DNA from: CAVOJY01 sp963696405
Lineage (GTDB): Bacteria; Chloroflexota; Limnocylindria; Limnocylindrales; CSP1-4
Assembly (NCBI GenBank): GCA_963696405.1
Contig: CAVOJY010000002.1
Span: forward strand, 1 to 64,000
Length of the DNA: 64,000 bases
Direction of reading: 5' to 3'
Below are positions 41,813 through 53,467 of this stretch, in pieces; the stretch's first letter is position 1; each line of letters opens with the position of its first letter. A model generated the notes under the pieces. It made no database searches and was not told where the DNA came from. It worked only from the letters and a program-made list of their open reading frames with translations. A program made the translations under genes and the position numbers.

Positions 41813-43431
41813 TCAGGCGTCGGCCAACAGGTTGATCTTCAGATCCACACCGGAATCGGGAATCGAGCCTGCCGCGGCTCTAAAGTAGAGAATCTCGTGA
41901 GCCACTTCGTCAAGCACACGCCGCGCCGGATACAAACCGGGTCGGCGCAGCAGCCGCCAGTAGAGCTGCCCTTCCGCCAGGACGCCGGCGGGAGGCCGGA
42001 CGGCCCAGCCGAACGACTGGAGCCGGTCGGCATGGTTGACAAAGGAGCCTTCCCGTTCCGCAAACGCAGCGCCGGGCAACTGGTAGTCCGCCCGGCGGAG
42101 CAGCGGCGAGTCGAACAGATCCTGCACGATCAAGAGTCGGGTCGGCTCGAACCGCTCGGCCGCCGCTGCATCGTGCCACTCGCCCGGATAGCCCCCGCTG
42201 ACCCAGATCGCCATCGTACGGCTCCGTCGCCAGACTCTCGAGAAACGGCTCCCAAGCCAGGCACTTGGCCGCGGTTCAAGCTCGCTGCCACCTCCTCCAC
42301 GCCGCGGCGGTTGGGGCATTTCTCCGCGCGGATCGTCAGGCCGCCCGCAAACGACCGCTCCTCGCCAGCCGTGGGGACCGGACCCAAGACCAACGTCGCC
42401 TGGGGATTGATGCCGCGCAGGTAGAGACACAACAGATACGCTTCCTCGACCGTCAGGAACGGCGACAAGACCACCGCCAGTCGCCGCGCGGCCCGGAGCC
42501 CGGCGTCGAGTTCCTGGATCAAGGGCGACCATTCGACGGGCTGCGGCTGTCCTCGGCCATGCCGCTTGGCAACCACCAGGCGGTCGGGATCGTGGACGTA
42601 CTTCCAGCCATAACGGCCTTCGTCGCAGATCCACCAGCGGTTCACGTGCGGGTTGACGCGCGGTTTGAGCCGGTAGATGCGATCCTGGTTTTCGTCGATC
42701 CGAATCGAACAGCCGGTCGCGCAGCCGGGACAGACGTGCGCGTGGCTCTTCATGAACCAGACCCGCTGCTGGTAGAGAAAGTCCCGATCTCCCAGCGCAC
42801 CGACCGGACACAGATCGACCACGTTTCCGGAGAGGGGGTTGGCCAAGGGATATCCGGGGACGACCTCGATCTCCTCGTGCGCCCCGCGATTGGCCACCAG
42901 CAGCTCGCCCGTGCCGGCGATTTCGCGGCAGAACCGCACGCACCGGCTGCACATCACGCAGCGGTCGACAAACAGCGTGACGGTCTCGCCCAGATCGCGC
43001 CGCCGGCTCGTGAACGGTTTGAGGTCCGCCCGCCGCGAGTCCTGGCCGTAGCGGAAGTGGTAGTCCTGCAGCAGGCATTCGCCCGCTTTGTCACAGATCG
43101 GACAGTCGATCGGGTGGCGGATCAACAGATCCTCCTCGACCATGGCCCGGGCTTGCGACACCTTCTCGCTGTTGGTCACGAAGACCGTGCCGTCGGTCGC
43201 GGGCGTCTGGCAGGCGGGTACCAGCTTGGGCTGCATCGAGATCTTGCCGCTTTGGGGATCACGCCGCCCCACTTCGACGAGGCACATGCGGCAACTGGCG
43301 ACGACCGACAGGCCCGGGTGCCAGCAGTAATGGGGGATCTCGATGCCCGCGCGGGCCGCGGCCTGGATTCCATTCAGGCGTTCCTTGTCGCCGATCTCGA
43401 TCTGCTGTCCGTCTACAAAGACAATCGCCAT
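41813..43431 (-). CDS. nuoG: NADH-quinone oxidoreductase subunit G, short form (one frameshift)
   Basis: ATG at 43431 gives MAIVFVDGQQIEIGDKERLN. A 2Fe-2S domain (CWHPGLSVVASCRMC ... PACQTP) is followed by the His-Cys 4Fe-4S motif region HPIDCPICDKAGECLLQDY, a 4Fe-4S pair (CVMCSRCVRFC ... VDLCPVGAL) and the molybdopterin-fold N7-type motif CPGCATGCSIRI. After a shift near 42250, the tail reads RLLIVQDLFDSPLLRRADYQ. About 540 residues; the distal part of the molybdopterin-like domain is much shorter than in E. coli (908 residues). It carries electrons along the peripheral arm. Confidence 0.9.
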
Positions 43432-43489
43432 GAGTGTGGTCTATCCGTTTCTGCTTAGCGGCGACTTAGAGCCTATCCCAACACTGAAA

Positions 43490-43533
43490 GGAGACCTTCG
43501 GTCGAACGTGTCGGCGGGGTCGGAGACCCGCGC
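43490..43533 (+). repeat. Dispersed GGAGACC repeat, copy 3 (inside the nuo cluster)
   Basis: GGAGACCTTCGGTCGAACG ... GGGTCGGAGACCCGCGC, in the 183-base gap between nuoF and nuoG, the widest gap in the otherwise tightly packed cluster. Confidence 0.85.
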
Positions 43534-43614
43534 GATCGCGGTGGGTGGCTGGGCTGAGTCCGCGCCAGCGCGATGGGCCGCGGGGTCCCCGTCTCGCCGT
43601 TCGACCGGGCGAGA

Positions 43615-44971
43615 TCAGTGGGCCGCAGCAAGTTCCAGGGCCGGGACGGCGGCCGTCTCGAGATACCCCCCGGGATTCGTCCGACGCAAATACTCCTCAA
43701 ACTCGTCACGGAATTTCCGAATCGCGTTCTTGATCGGCCAGGCCGCTCCGTCCGCCAGGCCGCAAATCGTCGTGCCGGGAATGATGCCGATCGAGTCGCC
43801 GATTTCGAGCAGCAGGTCGAGGTCTTTCAGCCGTCCCTGGCCCGCCTTGATCCGCTGCAGCATCTTCAGAGCCCAGGCGGTTCCCTCGCGGCAGGGCGTG
43901 CACTGACCGCAGCTCTCGTGGGCGAAGAACTGGCAACTGTTGTGCAGAAAATCCACGATCGACACGGTTTCGTCCAGGACGACGACCGCGGCCGTGCCCA
44001 GCCCCAGGCAGCCGTATCGGCCGGGGCCGGCGAAGTCCAGCGGGCAGTCGAACTCGTCCGCCCGCAGCAGTCCCATGCTGATGCCGCCCGGAATGGCGGC
44101 TTTCGCCGCCGCCCTTTCCACACGCCCCCCCCGTAACCGTCGATCAGCTGCTGGACGGTGATTCCCAAGCGGCGCCTCGTAGCATCCCGGCCTTTCCACG
44201 TGGCCGCTCAGACAATACAGCTTCGGCCCGAAACTGCCGGGGTCGCGCGGGTCATGGGGGTCCGGCGGAACGCCGAGCGAGCGAAACCAATCGGCGCCGC
44301 GGGCCGCGATGTGCGTGACGCAGGCCACAGTCTCCACATTGTTGACGACCGTCGGCCTGCGGAAGACGCCCTCGACCGCGGGGAACGGGGGCTTGATCCG
44401 CGGCCACGCCCGCTTCCCCTCCAGGCTCTCGATCAGTCCGGTCTCTTCTCCGCAGATGTAGGCCGCCGCCCCGCGGTGCAGGTAGATATCCAGCGAGTAA
44501 TCGCTGCCGAGCATGTTGCGGCCCAGATAGCCGGCCGCGTAGCACTCGTCCACGGCCGCCTGCACGCGCTGCCAGGCCAGCGGGTATTCGTAACGCAGGT
44601 AGAAATAGGCCGTCGTCGCCTGCGTGGCGTAGCAGCTGATGATCAGGCCCTCGAGCACCTGGTGAGGATCCGCCTCCATCAGGATCCGATTGTTGAACGT
44701 GCCCGGCTCGCTCTCGTCGGCGTTCAAGCAGAAGTAGACCGGGCCGCGCAGTTCCTGGGGCAGGAAGGTCCACTTCAGTCCCGTGGGAAAGCCGGCGCCG
44801 CCGCGGCCGCGCAGTCCGCTGCGTTTCACCAGCTCCACGACGTCGCGCGGACGCAGTTCCCGGAGCACGCGGCGCAAGGCCTGGTAGCCGCCGGCGGCTT
44901 CGTAGACGCGCCAGCGTATGGCTGTCCTTGCGATCGATGTTCGCCAGCAATACGGGCTCAAATTCGGCCAC
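43615..44971 (-). CDS. nuoF: NADH-quinone oxidoreductase subunit F, NADH/FMN-binding (frameshifted)
   Basis: GTG at 44971 gives AEFEPVLLANIDRKDSHTL; after a shift near 44900, the frame continues YEAAGGYQALRRVL. The NADH/FMN signature LVKRSGLRGRGGAGFPTGLK, NADESEPGTFNNRILME and GAAAYICGEETGLIESLEGK are followed by the N3 cluster motif ESCGQCTPCREGTAWALKML and CGLADGAAW. A pair of shifts near 44160 and 44100 disturbs the central region. About 450 residues. It oxidises NADH at the tip of the peripheral arm. Confidence 0.9.
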
Positions 44972-45044
44972 CAGACACCTCGAAACGAAACGGGCTTCAA
45001 CGAATTCGTAAAAGTTCCGCGGGCGGATCTCCGGGGACGCGGGT

Positions 45045-45526
45045 TCAGGGGCTGTCTTCGTGCAGCGATCGCAGGAGCGCGTCCGCCTGGTCCTTGGTCA
45101 CGCAGGTGTGCAAGGCGTCGTTCGCGAGCAGGCAGGGGGCGTGTTCGCAGGCGCCCAGGCACTCCGCGAACTCGAGCGTCAACCGCCCGTCCGCCGTCGT
45201 CTCCCCCGGTTGGATGCCCGGCCGTTCGGCAGAGATGCTCCAGCAGTTCCTCCGCGCCGCGCAGGTGCGCAGCTGATCGACCGGCACACCCAGACCCGAG
45301 TTTTGCCGTGCGGCTGGTCCTGCGGGAAAATGCCGTAGAAACTGAGCGTGTCCTGGACCTGAGCGGGGGCGAGTTCCAGCAGCTCCGCGATCTCGACCAC
45401 GGCCTGGGGCGGAACGTACCGCAAGCGGTCGTTGACCAGATGCAGGGCGGGCAGCGTGACCGCCTGCCGCGTGGGATAGCGGGGGAACCAGCCGCGAATC
45501 GTCGCGACCATCTCGTCCGTCAACAT
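45045..45526 (-). CDS. nuoE: NADH-quinone oxidoreductase subunit E, 2Fe-2S (one frameshift)
   Basis: ATG at 45526 gives MLTDEMVATIRGWFPRYPTR, then LPALHLVNDRLRYVPPQAVV and LSFYGIFPQDQPHGKTRVWV. The first 2Fe-2S ligands are in VCRSISC. After a shift near 45270, the second frame carries GRLTLEFAECLGACEHAPCL and ends LLRSLHEDSP. About 160 residues. It pairs with NuoF and holds the N1a cluster. Confidence 0.88.
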
Positions 45527-45642
45527 CGCGTTCTGCCATCCCCCGACTCCCGAACAGGCAAAAGGCGATTGTCTCTCCGCGATCCGTCGCACTGCAACCG
45601 GCATCCCGCAGCCTGCGGTCCGCGTTTCATTTCCTGGTCCTT

Positions 45643-46915
45643 CTAGCGGTCCAGCTCCGCCGCGATGATGTTCAGACTCCCGAGCACGGCCACGACGTCG
45701 CTGAGCGTATGACCGCGGATCAAGTGCGGGAAGAGCGCGAAGTGAATCAGCGACGGCGGGCGGCAACGGGCTCGATAGGCCACGTTCTGCCATCCCCGAC
45801 CAGATAGAAGCCCAGTTCGCCATTGGGCGCTTCGATCGCCGCATAGCATCTCCTCGCAGGGCACTTCGAAGCCGCGGTTGGTCATCACCAGCTCGAAATG
45901 CGTGATCGTCCCTTCGATCGTCTGGTAGACCTGCTGCTTCGCCGGCAGCGTGGTGCGCGCGTCGACGCCCACGTTGACCGGGCCGGCCGGCAGGTTCTCG
46001 ATCGCCTGCTGGACGATGCTCAGGCTTTCCCGCATCTCCGCCATGCGGACGTAGTACCGGGCAAAACAGTCGCCGGCGGTCGCGCAGCAGACGCGGAAGT
46101 CGAAGTCCGGATAGGCCAGGTACGGCTCGTCCTTGCGCAGGTCGCGGGTCACGCCGCTGGCGCGGGCGATGGGCCCGGAACAGCTGCGGTTGATCGCTTC
46201 TTCCCGCGTCAACACGCCCACGCCCTTCGTGCGGTCGATGAAAGATGCGGTTGCGATTCAGCAGCCGCTCCATGTCGTCCAGCGTCCGGGGGAAGTCCTG
46301 CGATAAAGCGGCGGATCCGCTCCACGGCCGCGGGAGTCATGTCGTGCATCAAGCCCGCCGACGCGGGTGTAGCTGTTCGTGAACCGCGCGCCGCACAGCG
46401 TCTCGAAGATGTCGTAGATCTGCTCGCGCTGGTAGAAGGCGTACAGGAAGAACGTGAACGCTCCCACGTCCAAACCCATCGCGCCGGTGCAGAGCAGGTG
46501 ATCGCTGATCCGCGCCAGTTCGGCAATGATGACGCGGATGTACTGGCAGCGCGGCGTGAGTTCGATGCCCAGCAGCGTCTCGACGGCGTGATGCCAGGCC
46601 ACGTTGTTGGCCATCGGCGAGATGTAGTTCATGCGGTCGGTGACCGTGACGTATTGGTTGTAGTCGAGGTGCTCGCCGATCTTCTCGAAGCCCGAATGCA
46701 GGTAGCCGATGTCCGGGCACGGCATCCACCACGCGCTCCCCGTCGAGTTTGAGCACGAGGCGCAGCGTGGTGTGCGTCGCGGGATGCTGCGGGCCGAAGT
46801 TCAGCGTCCAGAGATATTCCTGCTCGGCATCGTCCGCTCGGCGATTCGGAGCTGGCCGGGGTGAGAGGCATCGCTCGAAGACCCTTTCCGCTGGTGCGTT
46901 CGCGCGCGCCGACAT
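45643..46915 (-). CDS. nuoD: NADH-quinone oxidoreductase subunit D (frameshifted)
   Basis: ATG at 46915 (MSARANAPAER). The N-terminal block is YLWTLNFGPQHPATHTTLRL then VLKLDGE. After a shift near 46730 come DIGYLHSGFEKIGEHLDYNQ, DRMNYISPMANNVAWHHAVE and LLCTGAMGLDVGAFTFFLYA. The last frame contains EEAINRSCSGPIARASGVTR and ends GSLNIIAAELDR. At least four shifts lie in ~424 residues. It forms the quinone-binding site with NuoB; NuoC and NuoD are separate genes here. One base from the nuoC stop. Confidence 0.9.
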
Positions 46916-46916
46916 C

Positions 46917-47417
46917 TCAAGCTTCGCGGCGGGCCAAAACCGGGAAGTTGTGCCGTTCGCCTCGTCCTTGCAACGGGTAGTCCTTGCGCAACGGGTGCGC
47001 CGCGAATTCCTCCGGGAGCAGCAGGCGCCGCAGATCGGGATGGCCCGTCGAAGCGGATCCCGAACATGTCCCACACCTCCCGCTCCAGCCAGTTCGCCCC
47101 TCCCACAACGCGGTCGCCGAGGGCACCGTGAGATCCGGTTCGTTCAGCATCACGCGCAGCGTGAGCCGCTCGTTGGTGGCCGTGTTGGCCAAGCAGGTAC
47201 ACCAGTCCGAAGCGGTCGGTCGCGCCCCGATAGTACAGGTAGTCGACACAGGTCACGTCCACCAGCAGATCAAAGCCGTGCTCCTGCTTGAGCAGCGTCA
47301 GCAGCGTCGCAGCAGCGCTTCGCGCGGCACGACGACTCGGGTCTGTCCGCGGAATTCGCTGGCCGCGGCCTGGCACCGTTCTTGGAGGGCAGCGACGACG
47401 GGCGAGTCGATCGACAT
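46917..47417 (-). CDS. nuoC: NADH-quinone oxidoreductase subunit C (frameshifted)
   Basis: ATG at 47417 gives MSIDSPVVAALQERCQAAAS then EFRGQTRVVVPREAL. Then, across shifts, LLTLLKQEHGFDLLVDVTCV and DYLYYRGATDRFGLVYLL, LTLRVMLNEPDLTVPSATAL, the family block NWLEREVWDMFGIRFDGHPD then LRRLLLPEEF, and the end RKDYPLQGRGERHNFPVLAR. About 167 residues, with three or more shifts between 47310 and 47050. It is a connecting subunit of the peripheral arm. Confidence 0.88.
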
Positions 47418-47461
47418 TGCACGCACCATCCTGTTGGCCAGTCCCCAAGCAGAAACGCCGC

Positions 47462-48011
47462 CTATCTCGCCGGGCCGCTCGGGCAGCACCGGCAACTCGA
47501 GCAGCGCCCGGTTCTTCTGCTGCCGCTGGCTCGCGTTGAACTCGTCCCCGCGAATGGTCCCCTCGCGCTGGATCTTGTCCTGCAGATCGATGATCGCCTG
47601 AATCACCTGCTCCGGCCGCGGGGGGCAACCCGGAATGTACATGTCGACGGGAATGAACCGGTCAATGCCCTGGACCACGGAATAGGTGTCGAACACCCCC
47701 CCCGTCGAAGCACAGGCCCCCATCGAAATGCACCACTTCGGTTCGTGCATCTGCTGCCAGATGCGCTGCAGCACCGGCAGCATCTTCATGACCACCCGGC
47801 CGGCCACGATCATCAAGTCGCACTGGCGCGGGCTGAAGCGAAAAACCTCCGCACCGAAGCGGGCCATGTCGTGGCGGCTGGCCCCCGTGGCCATCAGTTC
47901 GATGCCGCAACAGGCCGTCGCAAAGGGCATCGGCCACAGGCTGTTCTTGCGGCACCAACTGGCCAAGGCGTCCAATCGGCTGACGAACACCTGGTCCGGG
48001 ATCTCTACCAT
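47462..48011 (-). CDS. nuoB: NADH-quinone oxidoreductase subunit B, [4Fe-4S] N2
   Basis: ATG at 48011 gives MVEIPDQVFVSRLDALASWC, then the N2 cluster ligands in FATACCGIELMATGASRHDM, SMGACASTGGVFDTYSVVQG and YIPGCPPRPEQVIQAIIDLQ. As written, the frame has no stop and runs into the nuoC N-terminus (to 47298). A one-base change would end the protein at the TAG at 47462-47464, which I chose as the likely end. The start overlaps the nuoA stop by seven bases. About 183 residues. Confidence 0.9.
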
Positions 48012-48361
48012 CGGAAGATGCCCTTGCGCCACGCGTAGGCGAAACCCACGGTCAACATCGCGACAAACACCATGATTTCCGCGAACACCAGCTGCGGATT
48101 GATGTGCGCGGCCTGCGCAAATGCGGCAGCCTGCACGGCGGCGGTGCTCGCCCGGGGATCAGCCCCGGCCAACCACGCCTTGTTGGCCACTGCCCAGGGG
48201 TACAGGAACAGGAGCTCCACGTCGAAGACCAGAAAAGCGATGGCGACCAGGTGGAACCGCACATCGAATCGCCGCCGAGCGTCGTGAATCGGGTCCATGC
48301 CGCTCTCGTACGGCATCTGCTTGACCGCACTGACGCGCCGCGGCCCGAACAGCAATCCCGT
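48005..48361 (-). CDS. nuoA: NADH-quinone oxidoreductase subunit A, 5'-truncated at the joint
   Basis: The conserved part is present: VKQMPYESGMDPIHDARRRF then DVRFHLVAIAFLVFDVELLF, with the membrane acidic residues in VFDVELLFLYPWA, and the last helix FAEIMVFVAMLTVGFAYAWR. The first membrane helix that should precede LLFGPRRVSAVKQ is missing: in all three minus frames, sequence above ~48361 is hydrophilic and arginine-rich. The gene is thus cut where the planctomycete-like sequence stops. In an intact operon nuoA would be the first gene and carry the promoter, which is also lost. Confidence 0.85.
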   Translation of the reverse strand, partial: TGLLFGPRRVSAVKQMPYESGMDPIHDARRRFDVRFHLVAIAFLVFDVELLFLYPWAVANKAWLAGADPRASTAAVQAAAFAQAAHINPQLVFAEIMVFVAMLTVGFAYAWRKGIFRW

Positions 48362-48520
48362 CAGGGGCGGGGCATCAGCCTCGCGCCCGCTCCCTGGTCT
48401 CCTTCTGCTCTCGGCTGTTCCCGCCCCCATGGGAGCCCGGATCGGGCGGCTGTCACAGCCGCAGCGCCCCGCCATCCGTGCGGCGTGGTGCTGCGGCCAC
48501 GGCTTGTCCGGCGCGACAGG
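48362..48520. other. Probable chimeric joint between two genomes
   Basis: Left of here are nuo genes, dispersed repeats and many frameshifts; right of here are high-GC genes of another lineage that are mostly intact. The 160 bases between the broken nuoA and the MerR stop contain no recognisable coding sequence. Confidence 0.7.
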
Positions 48521-49367
48521 TCAGATCGGGATGCAGATCTCCGTCACGAAGTCCGCCGGATCCTGCGACTGCGCAGGGCCGACGACGTACCGGCTGAACA
48601 TCGGCCCGGTCTCCGCCAGGCCCTCGGCGACCATCGCCTCGCCGAGGGCCATCGCCGCCGCGCCGAAACCCTGCGTAGTCACCGCGCAGCGTGGTCAGGG
48701 CGACCGTCTGCTCGGGAACCTGGCGGCAGACGAGCGGTGGCGCAACCTCGATCGGCGCGGCGACCTGGAGCCAGATCTCCACGTCGCAATCCGACTCCCG
48801 GTACTCCGTGTCGTGGTACGTCACCCCGGCGCCCATCGGCTGGGCGCCGGCAGCCATGGCCGACGGCATCAGGCGGCCCCAGAGCGGTCCTTCGTCCGCG
48901 TAGGTCGGGATGGTGGTGCGCAGGGCGACGATCGTGTGGGCCGGGATCGTTCGCCTGGTGAGCGTTGTCGTGCTGGTGGTCATGGCAACCTCCGCGAGCG
49001 ACCGGATGAGTCGATCGACGTCGGCCAGCCGTCGCTCGGTCCTGGCCGCGTCGTCGACGAGCTGGGCCCGCTGGGCCTCGAGGGCATGGGCCAGGGCCGC
49101 GGGGTCACCGGCGCTCCGGACCAGCGCCGCGATCGCCGCCACGGGCATCCCCACGTCGCGGAGCTCCCGAATCCGCGCCGCCTCGTACATCTGGGCCACC
49201 GTGTAGTAGCGGTAGCCCGTGCCGGGGTCGACGCGGGCGGGGCTCAGCACCCCGTGCTCGTCGTAGTGACGGAGCATCCGGACGCTGAGCCCGACGAACC
49301 GCGAGAACTGCCCGATCGGCAGCATGCCGGGAGGCGTGCGGGGTGGTTCGGTGCTCGTCATGGCCAT
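48521..49367 (-). CDS. MerR-family regulator with GyrI-like effector domain (one frameshift)
   Basis: The DNA-binding domain reads LPIGQFSRFVGLSVRMLRHY then DEHGVLSPARVDPGTGYRYY, with the MerR winged-helix signature. A coiled-coil helix (~residues 85-125) is followed by a GyrI/BmrR-like ligand domain: TIPAHTIVALRTTIPTYADE, YHDTEYRESDCDVEIWLQVA and LTTLRGDYAGF. After one extra base near 48665, the end reads DPADFVTEICIPI with stop at 48521. Expected to sense small molecules. ATG at 49367 touches the -10 box, so the second ATG at 49361 or a later Met is the likelier start (leaderless). Confidence 0.85.
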
Positions 49368-49398
49368 ACTCTGGACCCTGACACGATGGCAGAGTCAA
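49368..49398 (-). promoter_or_regulatory. MerR-type promoter and operator (19-bp spacer)
   Basis: On the minus strand TTGACT (49393-49398) and CAGAGT (49368-49373) are separated by 19 bases, the long spacer typical of MerR-regulated promoters. Between and overlapping them, GACTCTGCCA and TGTCAGGGTC form an imperfect 10-base dyad around TCG (8 of 10 paired). The regulator probably controls its own promoter. Confidence 0.7.
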
Positions 49399-49557
49399 GG
49401 CCCTGGCGCCTGCCGCCGGTGCGCACCGCCAGGTGCGGTTCGCCGGAGACAGCCTCGCGGCAGACATCCCGCTGCCCACGGCCTGGACGGACCAGCGCAC
49501 CGATCGCGCTGCGGTCAGTTCCCTCGGTGGGCAGACAGCGCGATGCCTGCGAAGCGA

Positions 49558-51729
<2,172 letters not shown>

Positions 51730-51821
51730 CGAGTCCTTTCCGTGTCCATTCGAGGTTTACCTCAGACGATGAAACCGGCGAGGCGCCCTCGCTCGTGTCG
51801 GTCGGGCCGACAGGCGCGCTC

Positions 51822-52282
51822 TCAGTTGCCTTCGCGCCGGAGCCGGCACCGGCACAGCGCGCGCAGATGCCTCGAACCTCGATCGCCGTAGCGACGACAC
51901 TGCCGAACCGGCTCGCCTGCCCGGAGATGCGCCGAAGCTCGTCGTCGGGGGCGGCCAGATCGCGCGTCAGACCGCAGCGGATGCAGACGTAGTGGGCATG
52001 CGGATCGAGGTTGGCGTCGAAGCGCACCCTGTCGCCGCCGGGGACCACGGTCGAGACGAGACCCACGTCGGCCAGCAGCCAGAGCGTCCTGTAGACGGTG
52101 GCCAGAGAGAGGGTCGGGATCCGTGCCCGCACGATCCGCCAGACCGTTTCCGCATCGGGGTGTTGGTCGGTCGCGGCGATCGCGCGAAAGATCTCGAGGC
52201 GCTGGTGGGTGAGTTTGATGCCGGTCCGCCTCGCAACCGTCTTCAACCCGTCCATGCGGCCATCGGCCACGCTTGTTTCCAT
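51822..52282 (-). CDS. Fur-family peroxide regulator (PerR/FurA-like)
   Basis: ATG at 52282 gives METSVADGRMDGLKTVARRT, then the winged-helix part KLTHQRLEIFRAIAATDQHP and LATVYRTLWLLADVGLVSTV. The metal site shows FDANLDPHAHYVCIRCG with Asp, His, His, then TRDL with Asp where iron-sensing Fur has Glu, plus the HPDAETVW His. This matches the PerR ligand set. Two CxxC pairs (CIRC, CARC) bind structural zinc. The open frame runs to 51575 inside katG, but a one-base change near 51840 ends the protein at 51822, the expected size. An AT-rich patch (52283-52300) upstream may be the operator. Confidence 0.85.
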
Positions 52283-52291
52283 TATCAACAA

Positions 52292-52880
52292 CTATTACTA
52301 CCTGCGAGCCATTCTTGTTTGAGATCCTACCACAGGGGAATCAGCTTTCAGCAGCTCCAGGGTCCGCCGCAGGTTGCGCTGCCAGCGATTGGAGTAGACG
52401 GCCGAAGAGGAGATCGAATGCCCCTTCCCGGGCCTGACGAGGCCGTGACGCTCGATGAAGCGATCCTGCTGCCCCCCGGATGCCGGTCGTGCTCAGGCCA
52501 CCCGTGGTCGCGCAGCTGGGATGGCGCGCGCTCCCCGAACTGCCCCAGCCCGCGAATGAGGGCGGTGATGGGCGTCCGGGCGCGCCAGTCGTCCGGTGTG
52601 AACCGCTCGATCTCCGGAGCCAGTGGGCGGGCGTCGAGACCTACGGCCCGAAGACGCTCAAGCTCGGCCGGGAAGTGGGCGGTCTGGCGTGAACGTCGGG
52701 GCGCATCTGCCCGCGGAGCGCGATCCGCTGGCACGCGCGCTCGGGCACCCGCAGCGTCCACAACGCGTTGTACGACACCCGAGAGTGGCGTCGTCTGCGG
52801 GCGCGAGTGCTCCGCGCATGGTGCGGCCAGCACGGCAACTGCGGCGCGACCCTCGCCTCGTGGCGCGTCGGCGAACCGCC
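52292..52880. other. Region without a confident gene
   Basis: About 590 bases. On the plus strand, near 52764-52884, a frame reads NALYDTREWRRLRARVLRAW then CGQHGNCGA and stops, resembling the first part of an HNH endonuclease, but it has no proper start and lacks the HNH histidines. On the minus strand, 52400-52700 holds a frame (AELERLRAVGLDARPLAPEI) that I do not recognise. Possibly broken genes. Confidence 0.35.
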
Positions 52881-53372
52881 CTAGGCCCCTTCGGGATCGG
52901 CCCGGCGAACCCGGAGCGCCTGATCGACGGCGAACCGACGGAAGCCTCGTTGATCGCCGGCCGTGAACTGAGCCTCAACCGCCTGCATCGGGACGATCTC
53001 CGGCTGATCGACCTGGTAGGTCTGCCCCTCGTGGACGATGGTCGCGGACCCGCTCGCCAGCACGTTCTGGCACCAGTTCGCGCGCGACCCGTACACGAGC
53101 CCGATGACGAACCCGTCGCCGGCGGCCACCACCCCGACGGGCGTCTCGTACGACCGGCCCGAGGTCCGGCCGCGATGCCGGATCACGGATGCGTACGCTC
53201 CGGGCGTGCCCGCCGATCGCATCTGCCGTGGATTGATGATCGCGCGCTGCAGCCGGATGAGGGGCTTGACCACGAGCGGGGACTTCGCCCGCATCCCCAG
53301 CAGGTAGACGAGCGCGATCACCACGAGTCCTGCGAACAGAACCGCCGCGAGGGTCGCCACTTGCATCAACAT
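52881..53372 (-). CDS. Deazaflavin (F420)-dependent nitroreductase-family protein
   Basis: ATG at 53372 is preceded by AAGGAGGCACCG, an excellent ribosome site. An N-terminal membrane helix (VATLAAVLFAGLVVIALVYL) is followed by the family core: VIRHRGRTSGRSYETPVGVV, FVIGLVYGSRANWCQNVLAS and GSATIVHEGQTYQVDQPEIV. This split-barrel family uses F420 or related flavins and is frequent in actinobacteria and Chloroflexota. Product ~163 residues. It is divergent from a TetR gene, which probably represses it. Confidence 0.8.
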   Translation of the reverse strand: MLMQVATLAAVLFAGLVVIALVYLLGMRAKSPLVVKPLIRLQRAIINPRQMRSAGTPGAYASVIRHRGRTSGRSYETPVGVVAAGDGFVIGLVYGSRANWCQNVLASGSATIVHEGQTYQVDQPEIVPMQAVEAQFTAGDQRGFRRFAVDQALRVRRADPEGA

Positions 53373-53400
53373 CGGTGCCTCCTTGTCGGGTAGTACCATC

Positions 53401-53448
53401 GACTACACTGTAAGCCTACGGCGTATGCTATGACTACACCGTAAGCCT
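53401..53448. promoter_or_regulatory. TetR-type operator between divergent genes
   Basis: Three 9-base palindrome-like units occur: TACACTGTA (53404-53412), TACGGCGTA (53417-53425) and TACACCGTA (53435-53443). The outer two are part of a direct repeat GACTACACYGTAAGCCT with a 31-base period. Located in the 95-base gap between the nitroreductase and TetR genes, and covering the probable -10 region TATGCT. Confidence 0.65.
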
Positions 53449-53467
53449 GTCAAGCCGCGAGGATCAG

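Noticed and set aside
52764..52884. HNH endonuclease gene
   Set aside because: Only a WRRLRARVL-like segment is visible; no start codon and no HNH residues follow before the stop, so I left it as an unassigned fragment.
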